64,000 nucleotides of DNA, taken from contig JAIXZW010000019.1 of the NCBI GenBank assembly GCA_027489375.1, positions 214,326-278,325 of the forward strand, in the 5' to 3' direction. How positions within the stretch are numbered: position 1 is the stretch's first letter; each line of letters starts with the position of its first letter. The translations under genes and the position numbers were made by a program. This DNA comes from Paracoccaceae bacterium. GTDB taxonomy: Bacteria; Pseudomonadota; Alphaproteobacteria; Rhodobacterales; Rhodobacteraceae. This document shows positions 44,536 to 53,056 of this stretch, one piece after another. The notes below the pieces were generated by a model. The model searched no databases. It was not told the origin of the DNA and saw only the letters and a list, made by a program, of their open reading frames with translations.

Positions 44536-46317
44536 TCAGGTCCGGCGCAGTGCCTGCCGCAGCTTTTCGGTGGCCGCCATATCCACCGTCTCGGTGTCGA
44601 GGTTCACCGCCACGCCGTAAACCGTGCGGGCGTGGTCGACGCTGCAAAAGCCGTCGAGGACATCTTCCAGCACCTTGACCGGCGGGCGGTTCAGCGGATC
44701 GCCGTAGCCGCCGCCGTTGGGGCTGTAATAGGTCATGACGTCATTGGCTTCGACCGCGAGGCCCGAGAACTTCGAGAACATCTCGCGTTCCTCGCCGGGG
44801 CGGGCGGGGTTGGTGATGGTGCAGCGCCCCACCACCCCGTCATGCCCGCCGAAGATGCCCCAAGGCGCGTCGTGGTGGCGTTCGGATTCGTGGGTGATGA
44901 AGGCGGGCGTCAGCACGCGCTGCGATTTGACCACGCCGATCCCGCCGCGAAACTCGCCCGCGCCGGGGGGCATGTCGTCGCGCAATTCGTAGCGGTCGCA
45001 GATCATCGGGATATGCATCGCAAGATCTTCGAGCGGGTTGTTGCGCGTGTTGGCCATCAGGTTGTCGATGCTGTCGGGACCGTCGGAACGGGGGCGGCCG
45101 CCGTAGGCGCCTTCGTTCACCTCGAGGAACACCCAGTAGTCGCCCGAGGGGCGCAGGCCCGAATAGGCGGCGAAGCTGATCGAGGCGGAAGAGCCCGCGA
45201 TCACGCGGTCGGGCATCACGGGGGCAAGGGCGCGGATGATCAGGTCGATCATGCGGTTGCACTGGGTGAAGCGGGCCTCGGCTGACGCGGGTGCCTTGGG
45301 GTTGAAGATCGACCCCAAGGGGGCAGTCACCTTGATCGGGCGGAACGACCCTTCGTTCGACGGCACGCGCAGGTCCGATGTCGCGGCGTCCAGCAGCAGC
45401 TTGCGGAAACCCGCATAGGCCGCGACCTTGGTCGACCCCTCGAAGGGCACGTTGTAGGCGGTGGGCGTCTGGTCGGCGGAGCCTGTCAGGTCCACCTCGA
45501 CCTCGTCGCCGCGGACGCGGATCGTGACCTTGACCTTGAGCCGCTTGTCGCGGTTGCGGCCATCGTCATCGAGCCAGCCTTCGGCGGAGTAATCGCCATC
45601 GGGGATTTCGCTGATGCGCTGGCGGGTCATGCGCTCGGCATAGTCCATAAGCTGGTTGGCGGCGGCGAAAACCATGTCCTCGCCGTATTTCTCAAGCAGT
45701 TCGACGAAGCGTTTCGCACCCAGGCGGGCCGAGGCGACCTGCGCTTCGATATCCATGACCAACTGCCCCGCCGCGCGGCTGTTGCGGCGGATGTAGTTCC
45801 ACATGGCGTTGTTGGGCTGGCCCTTGCGGTAAAGCTTGGTTCCGGCAAAGAGCATACCTTCGGCAAAGACGTCGGGGACGTCGATGATGAGGCCCGGTGT
45901 CGCCGCGCCGATGTCGACATGGTGGGCGGTGTTTCCGGCAAAGCCGACAAGCCGGTCCTGATAGAAAACCGGAACGACGATGGCGAGGTCGGGTGTGTGG
46001 CTCGATCCGTAATAGGGGTGGTTGTGAACGACGACATCGCCGTCATACCATTCGCCATCTTCCAGCGTCTGGTCGATCCCGCGCAGATAGGCGGGGATCG
46101 AGCCGATGTGCATCGGGGTGGATTCCGACTCGCACAGGGTGTTGAAATTCACGTCGAACAGGCCCGCGCCAAGGTCCTGGCTTTCGCGGATGATCGAGGA
46201 AAAGGACATGCGGTAGAGCACATGGCCCATCTCTTCGGCGATGGTTTCAAAGCTGCCACGGATCACTTGCAGCGTGATCGGATCGACGGTGACGGCGGTC
46301 GGGGAAATCAGGTTCAT
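44536..46317 (-). CDS. hyuB: Hydantoinase/oxoprolinase family protein, HyuB-type subunit (pair 3)
   Basis: VDPITLQVIRGSFETIAEEMGHVLYRMSFSSIIRESQDLGAGLFD; VVHNHPYYGSSHTPDLA; similar to pair 1. Confidence 0.93.
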   Translation of the reverse strand: MNLISPTAVTVDPITLQVIRGSFETIAEEMGHVLYRMSFSSIIRESQDLGAGLFDVNFNTLCESESTPMHIGSIPAYLRGIDQTLEDGEWYDGDVVVHNHPYYGSSHTPDLAIVVPVFYQDRLVGFAGNTAHHVDIGAATPGLIIDVPDVFAEGMLFAGTKLYRKGQPNNAMWNYIRRNSRAAGQLVMDIEAQVASARLGAKRFVELLEKYGEDMVFAAANQLMDYAERMTRQRISEIPDGDYSAEGWLDDDGRNRDKRLKVKVTIRVRGDEVEVDLTGSADQTPTAYNVPFEGSTKVAAYAGFRKLLLDAATSDLRVPSNEGSFRPIKVTAPLGSIFNPKAPASAEARFTQCNRMIDLIIRALAPVMPDRVIAGSSASISFAAYSGLRPSGDYWVFLEVNEGAYGGRPRSDGPDSIDNLMANTRNNPLEDLAMHIPMICDRYELRDDMPPGAGEFRGGIGVVKSQRVLTPAFITHESERHHDAPWGIFGGHDGVVGRCTITNPARPGEEREMFSKFSGLAVEANDVMTYYSPNGGGYGDPLNRPPVKVLEDVLDGFCSVDHARTVYGVAVNLDTETVDMAATEKLRQALRRT

Positions 46318-46329
46318 CTGTCGTCCTCC

Positions 46330-48408
46330 TTATGCGCCGATGGCACGGATGCGGGTGTTGCCGTAGTCGAGCGTTTCGGCCACGTAGCCGGGCGGCACGA
46401 GGGTCGTCGCGTTGTGCTGGTGCAGCAGGGCGGGGCCGGGGACGCGGTCGCCCGCGAACAGTTTGGTGCGGTCGTAGCGCGGGGTTTCCAGCGTGCGGCC
46501 ATCGTCAAAGGTGGTGGCGCGCACGAACATCAGCGCGCGGTCGATGCTGGAGCCGTCGGTCTTGGCGATCGTCGGAATCTCGATCCGCCGGACCGAGGCC
46601 GAGCCGATGGCGCGCAGGGTGATCAGTTCCACCTCGGCGTCGCGGTAGCTGTAGCCGTAGTCTTGCTGGTGCTGGTCGTGGAAGCTGTCGGCGATGGTCT
46701 TGACGTTGGCCGCCGTGACCGCGCCCACGGGCATGTCGGCGCGCAGTTCGAACCCCTGGCCGTGGTAGCGGCACTCGGCGACGACGGTCAGGCGTTGCTG
46801 GTCGCGGGGGATGCCGTCGCTGTCGAGTTCTTCGGTCACGCGGTCGCGCAGCGCGGCGGTGGCGGCGTTGATGCGGGCGAATTCTGCCGCCCCCGCCTTG
46901 TTCAACTCGACGATCACCGCTTCGGTGTGTTCGTATTGCAGGTCGGTTTTCAGCAGGCCCACGGCGGCGGTGATGCCGGGGGCGACGGGGACGATCACAT
47001 CGCGGCAGGCCATCGCCTCGGCCAGTGCGACGCCGTGCAGGGGGCCGGCACCGCCAAAGGGCATGATGGAAAACTCGCGCGGGTCGACGCCGCGCGCGAC
47101 CGAGTTGGAGCGGATCGCGAGGGCCATGTTGTTGTTGATGATCTTGATGATGCCAAGGGCGGCTTCCTTGACGGTCATGCCCAGCGGGCGGGCGATTTTC
47201 TCTTCGATGGCCTTGTAGGACAGGCTGGCGTCAAGCTTGAGGTCGCCGCCAAGCGCCATGTCGGGGTCGAGCCGTCCCAGCACGATCTGCGCGTCGGTCA
47301 CGGTGGGCTCCACCCCGCCGCGCCCGTAGCAGGCGGGGCCGGGTTCCGACCCTGCCGAGCGCGGGCCGACGTGGAAAGCGCCCGCCTCGTCGATGAAAGC
47401 GACCGAGCCGCCGCCCGCGCCGATGGTGACAAGGTCGATCATCGGCGTCAGGACCGGATGGCCCGAGACATAGGTATCGCGCGGGTTCATGATCTTCACC
47501 TCGCCTGCCGGAATGGTCGAGATGTCGGCCGAGGTGCCGCCGATATCGACGGTGATGATATTGGCGACTCCGGCCATGCCGCCCTCGGACGCGCCGCCGA
47601 TGACGCCGCCCGCGGGGCCGGACATCAGGATGCGGATGGGCCGTTTGGCGCAGGCTTCGACGGTGGAGACCCCGCCGTTCGACTGCATGATCCGCAGTTT
47701 CGACATCACCCCCGCCTCGCGCAGGCGGGCGTCGAGGTCGCGCAGGTAAAAGGCGGTCTTGGGACCGACGTAGCAGTTCATCGCGGCGGTCGAGAAACGT
47801 TCGTATTCGCGCATCACGTTGGCCACTTCGGACGAGAGCGTGACATAGGCGTCGGGCATTTCTTCCAGCACGATTTCCTTGGCGCGGCGTTCGTGGCTGT
47901 CGTTCAGGAAGGCGAACATGAAACCGATGACGACCGAATTGATCCCGCGTTTGCGGAACACGGCGCAGGCGTCGCGGACGGCCTGTTCGTCAAGCGGGGT
48001 TTCGATTTCGCCCGTCGGCGGCAGGATGCGTTCGCGCACGGAAATGCGGTTGCGGCGTTTCACCAGCGGCTGGCTTTGCCACGGCACGTCGAAATGCAGC
48101 GAGAAGTTGTAGGGCCGTTTGTGGCGGCCGATGTGCAGGATGTCGCGGAAGCCTTCGGTCGTGATCATCCCGCATTCCGAGCCGTTATGCTCGATGGTGA
48201 TGTTGGTCGCGGTGGTGGTGCCGTGGACGATCACATCCACCTCGGCGGGGTCGATGCCCGCCATGTTGCAGATGCCCTGCACGCCCTGCACGACGCCGAT
48301 GGACTGGTTTTTCAGCGTGGTGGGGACTTTGTGGTAGAACACCCCCTTGGTGCATTCGAGGACGAGATCGGTGTTCGTCCCTCCGACGTCGACGCCAATT
48401 CTGGCCAT
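46330..48408 (-). CDS. hyuA: Hydantoinase/oxoprolinase family protein, HyuA-type subunit (pair 3), candidate N-methylhydantoinase
   Basis: IGVDVGGTNTDLVLE; VHGTTTATNITIEHNGSECGMITTEGFRDILHIGRHKRPYNFSLHFDVPWQ; GSEPGPACYGRGGVEPTVTDAQIVLGRL. Confidence 0.93.
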   Translation of the reverse strand: MARIGVDVGGTNTDLVLECTKGVFYHKVPTTLKNQSIGVVQGVQGICNMAGIDPAEVDVIVHGTTTATNITIEHNGSECGMITTEGFRDILHIGRHKRPYNFSLHFDVPWQSQPLVKRRNRISVRERILPPTGEIETPLDEQAVRDACAVFRKRGINSVVIGFMFAFLNDSHERRAKEIVLEEMPDAYVTLSSEVANVMREYERFSTAAMNCYVGPKTAFYLRDLDARLREAGVMSKLRIMQSNGGVSTVEACAKRPIRILMSGPAGGVIGGASEGGMAGVANIITVDIGGTSADISTIPAGEVKIMNPRDTYVSGHPVLTPMIDLVTIGAGGGSVAFIDEAGAFHVGPRSAGSEPGPACYGRGGVEPTVTDAQIVLGRLDPDMALGGDLKLDASLSYKAIEEKIARPLGMTVKEAALGIIKIINNNMALAIRSNSVARGVDPREFSIMPFGGAGPLHGVALAEAMACRDVIVPVAPGITAAVGLLKTDLQYEHTEAVIVELNKAGAAEFARINAATAALRDRVTEELDSDGIPRDQQRLTVVAECRYHGQGFELRADMPVGAVTAANVKTIADSFHDQHQQDYGYSYRDAEVELITLRAIGSASVRRIEIPTIAKTDGSSIDRALMFVRATTFDDGRTLETPRYDRTKLFAGDRVPGPALLHQHNATTLVPPGYVAETLDYGNTRIRAIGA

Positions 48409-48457
48409 GTTCTCTCTCCTGCTGTGGCTGGCTTCCGCCTCTGACGGGCGGTGGTCG

Positions 48458-48484
48458 GCCAGACCCGCCCGATGCGGGTCTGGC
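48458..48484. other. Perfect 11-bp stem-loop between the amidase and hyuA genes
   Basis: GCCAGACCCGC-CCGAT-GCGGGTCTGGC. Confidence 0.6.
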
Positions 48485-48496
48485 GCTTTGGTCAGG

Positions 48497-49219
48497 TCAC
48501 TCGGCGGCGATCTTCTGCGCGGCGAGGCCGTTGACGTAGTTCACGCAGGTCTCGACCGTTTCGACGTCGCCGAACTTGGCGTCGATGTCGAAGAGGTTCC
48601 ACGCCACGGCACCCGGCACGCGGTCGCCGATGGCCTCTTTGACCGCGATGGGGCGGAAGCCGTCGGCAAGGCCGTCGCAGATGGTCTGGCGGACGCAGGC
48701 GCAGGCGGTGACGCCGGTCACGAGGATCGTGTCGACGTTGTTGGCGCGCAGGATGCCGGCGAGTTCGGTGCCGTGGAAGGCCGAGGCGCGCTTTTTCAGC
48801 AGCGTGTATTCGCCGTCGATCGGGGCGATGCGGCTGTCGATGGCCCAGAGGTCTTTGTCTTTCAGGTTCACGACATCGACGGGGATCTTGTTGTGCCACA
48901 GGCCCATGTCGGTGAAATCGGCGTTGCGGTCGGTGATTTCATAGGCGGTGGTCACATGGATCACCGGCAGATGCGCGGCGCGGAAGGCTTTCAGCAGCGC
49001 CTGCATGCCGGGGATGATCTCGTTGTCCATCTTCTCCTGATCGCAGGTGAAGGGGTTGCCGGGGCGGGTCCATGCGTTGGCAAGGTCGACGCTGACCAGC
49101 GCGGGGCGCTTGCCAAAGCCGACGCGGCGCTGGAAGCCGCGCTGTTGGTAAAGCTTGCTGGCCGTGTCGAAGGCGGCTTGCAGCAGGCGGTCAAGTTCCT
49201 TGGTGTCGACGTCGCTCAT
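48497..49219 (-). CDS. Isochorismatase-family cysteine hydrolase, N-carbamoylsarcosine amidase-like
   Basis: PALVSVDLANAWTRPGNPFTC; RASAFHGTELAGIL; VTGVTACACVRQTICDGLADGFRPIAVKEAIGDR (catalytic Cys region). Confidence 0.85.
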   Translation of the reverse strand: MSDVDTKELDRLLQAAFDTASKLYQQRGFQRRVGFGKRPALVSVDLANAWTRPGNPFTCDQEKMDNEIIPGMQALLKAFRAAHLPVIHVTTAYEITDRNADFTDMGLWHNKIPVDVVNLKDKDLWAIDSRIAPIDGEYTLLKKRASAFHGTELAGILRANNVDTILVTGVTACACVRQTICDGLADGFRPIAVKEAIGDRVPGAVAWNLFDIDAKFGDVETVETCVNYVNGLAAQKIAAE

Positions 49220-49369
49220 GGCGGGTTCTCCTGTCGTTGATGCGGCGGGCGCCATGCCCGTCCTGTGACTGCGAGCTTTCGCCTTTCCCTTGCCGTGTTG
49301 GGAAATGCCGCTCTGACAGGGATGATCGCGAAAGGATGGCTTGCTGTGAAATGGCATATGGGCAAATAT

Positions 49370-49388
49370 TGATGCGCTGGGTGCATCA
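49370..49388. promoter_or_regulatory. Candidate LysR-type operator in the divergent promoter region
   Basis: Perfect dyad TGATGC-GCTGGGT-GCATCA containing T-N11-A, 17 bp upstream of the LysR ATG. Confidence 0.6.
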
Positions 49389-49405
49389 CTGGAAGCGGGG
49401 CGCAT

Positions 49406-50302
49406 ATGCGGGAATTGGCGGGGCTGGATACGGTGCAGTCTTTCCTTGTGCTGGCCGAGGAGCTGAACTTTCGCCGCAGCGCGGAACGGCTGCATCTGGA
49501 CCAGTCGGCGCTGACGCGGCGCATCCAGAAGCTTGAGCATCTGTTGGGGTTCCGCCTGTTGGAGCGGTCAACGCGCGAGGTGTCGCTGACGCAGGCGGGG
49601 CGCAGTTTCTACGAGGACAATGCCCATCTGATGCGCCGCTACGAAGAGTCGGTCCAAGCCGCCCGCCGCATCGCCGAGGGCAAGGCGGGGCAGTTGCGGG
49701 TCGCCTATATGGCCTTTGCCGCGACCGAATTGATGCCCGCCGCCGTCGCGCGTTTCCGGCAGGTGCATCCGCATGTGGACATGCGGCTGAGCTATATCCG
49801 CACACAGGGGCAGAAGATCGCGCTGGCCAATGACGAGATCGACCTTGGCTATATGATCGGCCCGTTCGACCACCCCGATTACCATTCGGTCGCGCTGTCG
49901 TCGGAGCCGCTTTACGTGGTGACGCCGCGCAGCCATCCGTTGTTGCTCTTGCCCAACATCACGCCGCAAGACCTGATCGGGCAGGACATGATCCTTGGCG
50001 ACATGCGGGAATGGGACGAATACCGCTGGCGGCTGAACGACCTGTTCAGCGCCGAGGGGGTGGCGCTGAAAGTCACGCTCGAGGCGTCGAACACGCTGGC
50101 GCTGATCGGGCTGGTCGCGGCGGGGTTGGGGGTGACGATCTATCCCGAAAGCCTGATCGGGTTTCTTGGCCGCACGGTCGAGGTGCGCCAGATCATGCAC
50201 CCCGCCTTCCGCAACCGCACCATCCTTGTCTGGAAGCGGTCGAACCGTTCAAATCAGGTGCGGGCCTTTGTCGAGATCGCCAAGCACATCGGCGCAAGGT
50301 AG
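49406..50302 (+). CDS. LysR-family transcriptional regulator
   Basis: LAGLDTVQSFLVLAEELNFRRSAERLHLDQSALTRRIQKLEHLLGFRLLERSTREVSLTQAG. Confidence 0.93.
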   Translation: MRELAGLDTVQSFLVLAEELNFRRSAERLHLDQSALTRRIQKLEHLLGFRLLERSTREVSLTQAGRSFYEDNAHLMRRYEESVQAARRIAEGKAGQLRVAYMAFAATELMPAAVARFRQVHPHVDMRLSYIRTQGQKIALANDEIDLGYMIGPFDHPDYHSVALSSEPLYVVTPRSHPLLLLPNITPQDLIGQDMILGDMREWDEYRWRLNDLFSAEGVALKVTLEASNTLALIGLVAAGLGVTIYPESLIGFLGRTVEVRQIMHPAFRNRTILVWKRSNRSNQVRAFVEIAKHIGAR

Positions 50303-50327
50303 CGGCGCGGGCGGTGGCCCGCGCCGC
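50302..50327. terminator. Stem-loop in the convergent intergenic gap (possible bidirectional terminator)
   Basis: GCGGCGCGGGC-GGTG-GCCCGCGCCGC, perfect 11-bp stem; no T-tract. Confidence 0.5.
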
Positions 50328-50333
50328 GACTGC

Positions 50334-50735
50334 TCATTTCAGGCTGGCGAGGTAGGCCGCCATATCCTCGGCCCCCTTGGTCAGTTTGAAGGTCATCTTG
50401 GCCTTGGCCGCCGGATCGCCCGTCTGTTCCTTGAGCCATGCGGTCGGGTCGGTGATGTAGGCCGCAAGCAGGGCTTCGTCCCAGACGGTGCCCTTGGCCC
50501 CTACGGCCTTGATCGATTCGCCATAGGCGAAGTCGGCCGAGGCGACGGGGCGGCCCAGGACGCCGAAAAGGTTGGGTGCGGTCTTGCCGCCCTTTTGCAC
50601 GGCGGTGCCATCGGGGGCGATGGCGGAATGGCAGGCGCGGCATTTCTTGAAATCGGCTTCGCCCTTGGCGGCGTCACCGGCATGGACGGGCAGGGTGGCA
50701 AGCGCCAGAAGCGCTGCGGTCAAGAGGGGTTTCAT
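50334..50735 (-). CDS. c-type cytochrome
   Basis: Sec signal MKPLLTAALLALATLPVHAGDAAKGEADFKKCRACHSA (CxxCH). Confidence 0.92.
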   Translation of the reverse strand: MKPLLTAALLALATLPVHAGDAAKGEADFKKCRACHSAIAPDGTAVQKGGKTAPNLFGVLGRPVASADFAYGESIKAVGAKGTVWDEALLAAYITDPTAWLKEQTGDPAAKAKMTFKLTKGAEDMAAYLASLK

Positions 50736-50746
50736 GGGAAATCCTT

Positions 50747-51655
50747 TCAGACGGGTAGGGCGGCTTCGAGCCGCGTTCGGGGAAAGCGGGAGAGTGCGGC
50801 CTCGATCGCCGCGCGGTCGGGCATGAGGCAGGCCGCCGTGGACAGCGCATCGGCCAGAGCGGCCGAGGGGGCCGAGACCGACACGGCCTGCCAGACCGCA
50901 GGGGCGGGTTCGCCCGTGGCGGGGTTCAGGATGTGGCCGACCTTGCCCGCCGCATCGAAGACGGTGCCAAGCGGGGCCGAGGTCGCAAGCGCGCGGTCGG
51001 CAAGGCCGATCCTGCGCCCTTCGGGGGCAAGGGTGACGGGCCAGTCCCCGCCTGCGGGGTTCTGGCCCAGAGCGCGGAACTCGCCCGTGTCGATCAGGAT
51101 GTCGGTCAGGCCTTCGGCCTCGAGCAGGGCGGCGATGCGGTCGGCGATGTAGCCTTGGGCGATGCCGTTGAGGGTCAGCGCCATCCGCGGGCGCAGGGTG
51201 ATGGCGGATTCGTCCAGCGTGACACCCTGCCATCCGGTCAGGGCGAGGGTGGCTTGGCGGTCGCCTTCCGTCAGGTCACGCCCTGCCTCGGCGGCTTCGG
51301 CATGGGCCTGCCAAAGGCGCTGCACGGTGGGGTCGAACAGGCCACCCGTCGCGCGGTGGACGCTGGCCGAGAGGGTCAGGCATTCCAGCAGCTCGAAGGG
51401 TGGCGCGTCGAGGCGGCTTCGGGTGTTGAGTTGGCTCAGCGCCGAATTGGCTCGGTAGAGGCTGAACACCTGCTCCAGCCGTTCGATTTCCGCCGCGGCG
51501 CGGGCGGTGATTTCGGCGGCCTTCGGGTGGGTCAGGCGGATCGTGGCGCGGGCGCCAAGGGCGGCGCCCTGCCAGACGAAGGGGGCGGCGCGGGCGGCGG
51601 TGCCTGTGGCCATTGCGGCGGCGGCGATCATCAGGAAGCGGCGGCGTGTGGTCAT
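50747..51655 (-). CDS. nosX: NosX, ApbE-family FAD:protein FMN transferase
   Basis: ApbE pattern LNGIAQGYIADRIAALLEAEGLTDILIDTGEFRALG; Tat-like start MTTRRRFLMIAAAAMATG; adjacent to nosL. Confidence 0.9.
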   Translation of the reverse strand: MTTRRRFLMIAAAAMATGTAARAAPFVWQGAALGARATIRLTHPKAAEITARAAAEIERLEQVFSLYRANSALSQLNTRSRLDAPPFELLECLTLSASVHRATGGLFDPTVQRLWQAHAEAAEAGRDLTEGDRQATLALTGWQGVTLDESAITLRPRMALTLNGIAQGYIADRIAALLEAEGLTDILIDTGEFRALGQNPAGGDWPVTLAPEGRRIGLADRALATSAPLGTVFDAAGKVGHILNPATGEPAPAVWQAVSVSAPSAALADALSTAACLMPDRAAIEAALSRFPRTRLEAALPV

Positions 51656-51659
51656 GGCG

Positions 51660-52232
51660 TCAGCCCCCCGTGTGCTGGTGGTGGTGCGACAGCGATTTCA
51701 GGCGGTCGGAGTAATCGTCATCTTCGGCAACGGCGGCTTCGGGTTCGTCGGGCGGGATCACGGCGCTGTCCGGCACCTCGGCCAGCGTCACTACCTTGCC
51801 GCCGTTGGTGGCGGCAAAGGCTGCGGCCTTGGCGGGGTCGGAGAAGGGGACGAGTTCCGGCGACCCCATGCCGCCCAGTTTCGACGAGCCGATCACATAG
51901 ACCGCCGTTTGCGCGTCGATCCAGTTCGTGGCTCCCGGTTCGTCCCAAGTGGCCCCGTCGGCACCCATGTCGTTGACCCAGATGGCAAGGATGCGGTGCG
52001 TCTGTTCGGGCATGCGTGCATAGGCCACCGTATCGCGGATCTGGGCAAAGAAGAGCGGCGCTTCGGGCAGGCCTTCGAGATGGACCTGCCCCTTGGGGCC
52101 GGAGTGTTCGGTCACGTTCATCTGGCAATAGTGGTCGATGGCATCGGCGGTCAGGGCCACGGGATCGGTGGCCTGAGCGGTCTCTTCGCGGCAGGCGGCG
52201 AGGATGAGGATGAGGATGAGGGCTTTTTTCAT
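51660..52232 (-). CDS. nosL: NosL copper-chaperone lipoprotein
   Basis: Lipobox LILAAC; HYCQMNVTEHSGPKGQ; His-rich tail SHHHQHTGG. Confidence 0.92.
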   Translation of the reverse strand: MKKALILILILAACREETAQATDPVALTADAIDHYCQMNVTEHSGPKGQVHLEGLPEAPLFFAQIRDTVAYARMPEQTHRILAIWVNDMGADGATWDEPGATNWIDAQTAVYVIGSSKLGGMGSPELVPFSDPAKAAAFAATNGGKVVTLAEVPDSAVIPPDEPEAAVAEDDDYSDRLKSLSHHHQHTGG

Positions 52233-53056
52233 GGTGTGACCTTGCGGAAGGCGAAGATGGCGAGGCCGAGTGCGGCGACGGGCCAAAGGACGAGGGAGAG
52301 CGCCGAGTGCCAGAGCGGGATGGTCGTTGCCGCCCCGCCCACGCCAGCAGCGGCAGCGGTCGCCTGCGAGGCGGCGAGGTTGTAAAGCCGGAAGGCATCG
52401 GCGGGGTTCACGAGCAGCAGCTTGGGAAAGAGCGACAGGGTGAATGCCCCGCCATCGTCGGCCACCACCCCCGCAAGAAGGCCGAGGTCGTAAAGCACGA
52501 CAAGGCCGAGCCACAGCCCCACGGCCAGCCCCGCCGCACCCGAGGGGCGACGGCTGAGGGCCGAAAGCGCATAGCCCGCGCCAAGGAAGGTCGCGCCCAG
52601 AAGGATCGAGGTCCATGTCAGCCGCCAGAGCGCGGACAGCCCTTGGGCGGCGTTGGCATCGGTGGCGAAGGCCGCGATGGCTGCCGCGCCGTAGCCCGCC
52701 GTCACCGCGAGCGCCAGCACGGCCAGATGGGCCAGCAGCTTGCCGCCAAGGATTTCGGCCCGCGCCACGGGATAGGCGAGGATGAGCGAGAGGGTTCCCC
52801 GCTCCACCTCTCCCGCAATGGCGTCGAAGGACATGAGCAGGGCGACGAGCGGCACGAGATAGACCGCAAGCGAGGTGAGCGAGGCCACGGTGACGGAAAG
52901 GCGGTCGACCCCCACCCCGCCCGTCGGCGCGGAGCCAGCGGCGGCAAGGACGAGCGAAAAGACGAGCATAAGCACCACGGCAATCGCCACCCAACGGTTG
53001 CGGAGCGCGATGCGGAATTCGGTGGAAGCGGTGGCAAGGATACGGTGAGGGGTCAT
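52229..53056 (-). CDS. nosY: NosY, ABC-2 type permease
   Basis: TM protein MTPHRILATASTEFRIALRNRWVAIAVVLMLVFSLVLAAAG; MSFDAIAGEVERGTLSLILAYPVARAEILGGK. Confidence 0.93.
   Translation of the reverse strand: MTPHRILATASTEFRIALRNRWVAIAVVLMLVFSLVLAAAGSAPTGGVGVDRLSVTVASLTSLAVYLVPLVALLMSFDAIAGEVERGTLSLILAYPVARAEILGGKLLAHLAVLALAVTAGYGAAAIAAFATDANAAQGLSALWRLTWTSILLGATFLGAGYALSALSRRPSGAAGLAVGLWLGLVVLYDLGLLAGVVADDGGAFTLSLFPKLLLVNPADAFRLYNLAASQATAAAAGVGGAATTIPLWHSALSLVLWPVAALGLAIFAFRKVTP

Noticed and set aside
52201-52232. Short GATGAG(GATGAG) tandem repeat in the nosL start region
   Set aside because: It encodes the Leu/Ile run of the lipoprotein signal (MKKALILILILAAC), so it is explained by coding.
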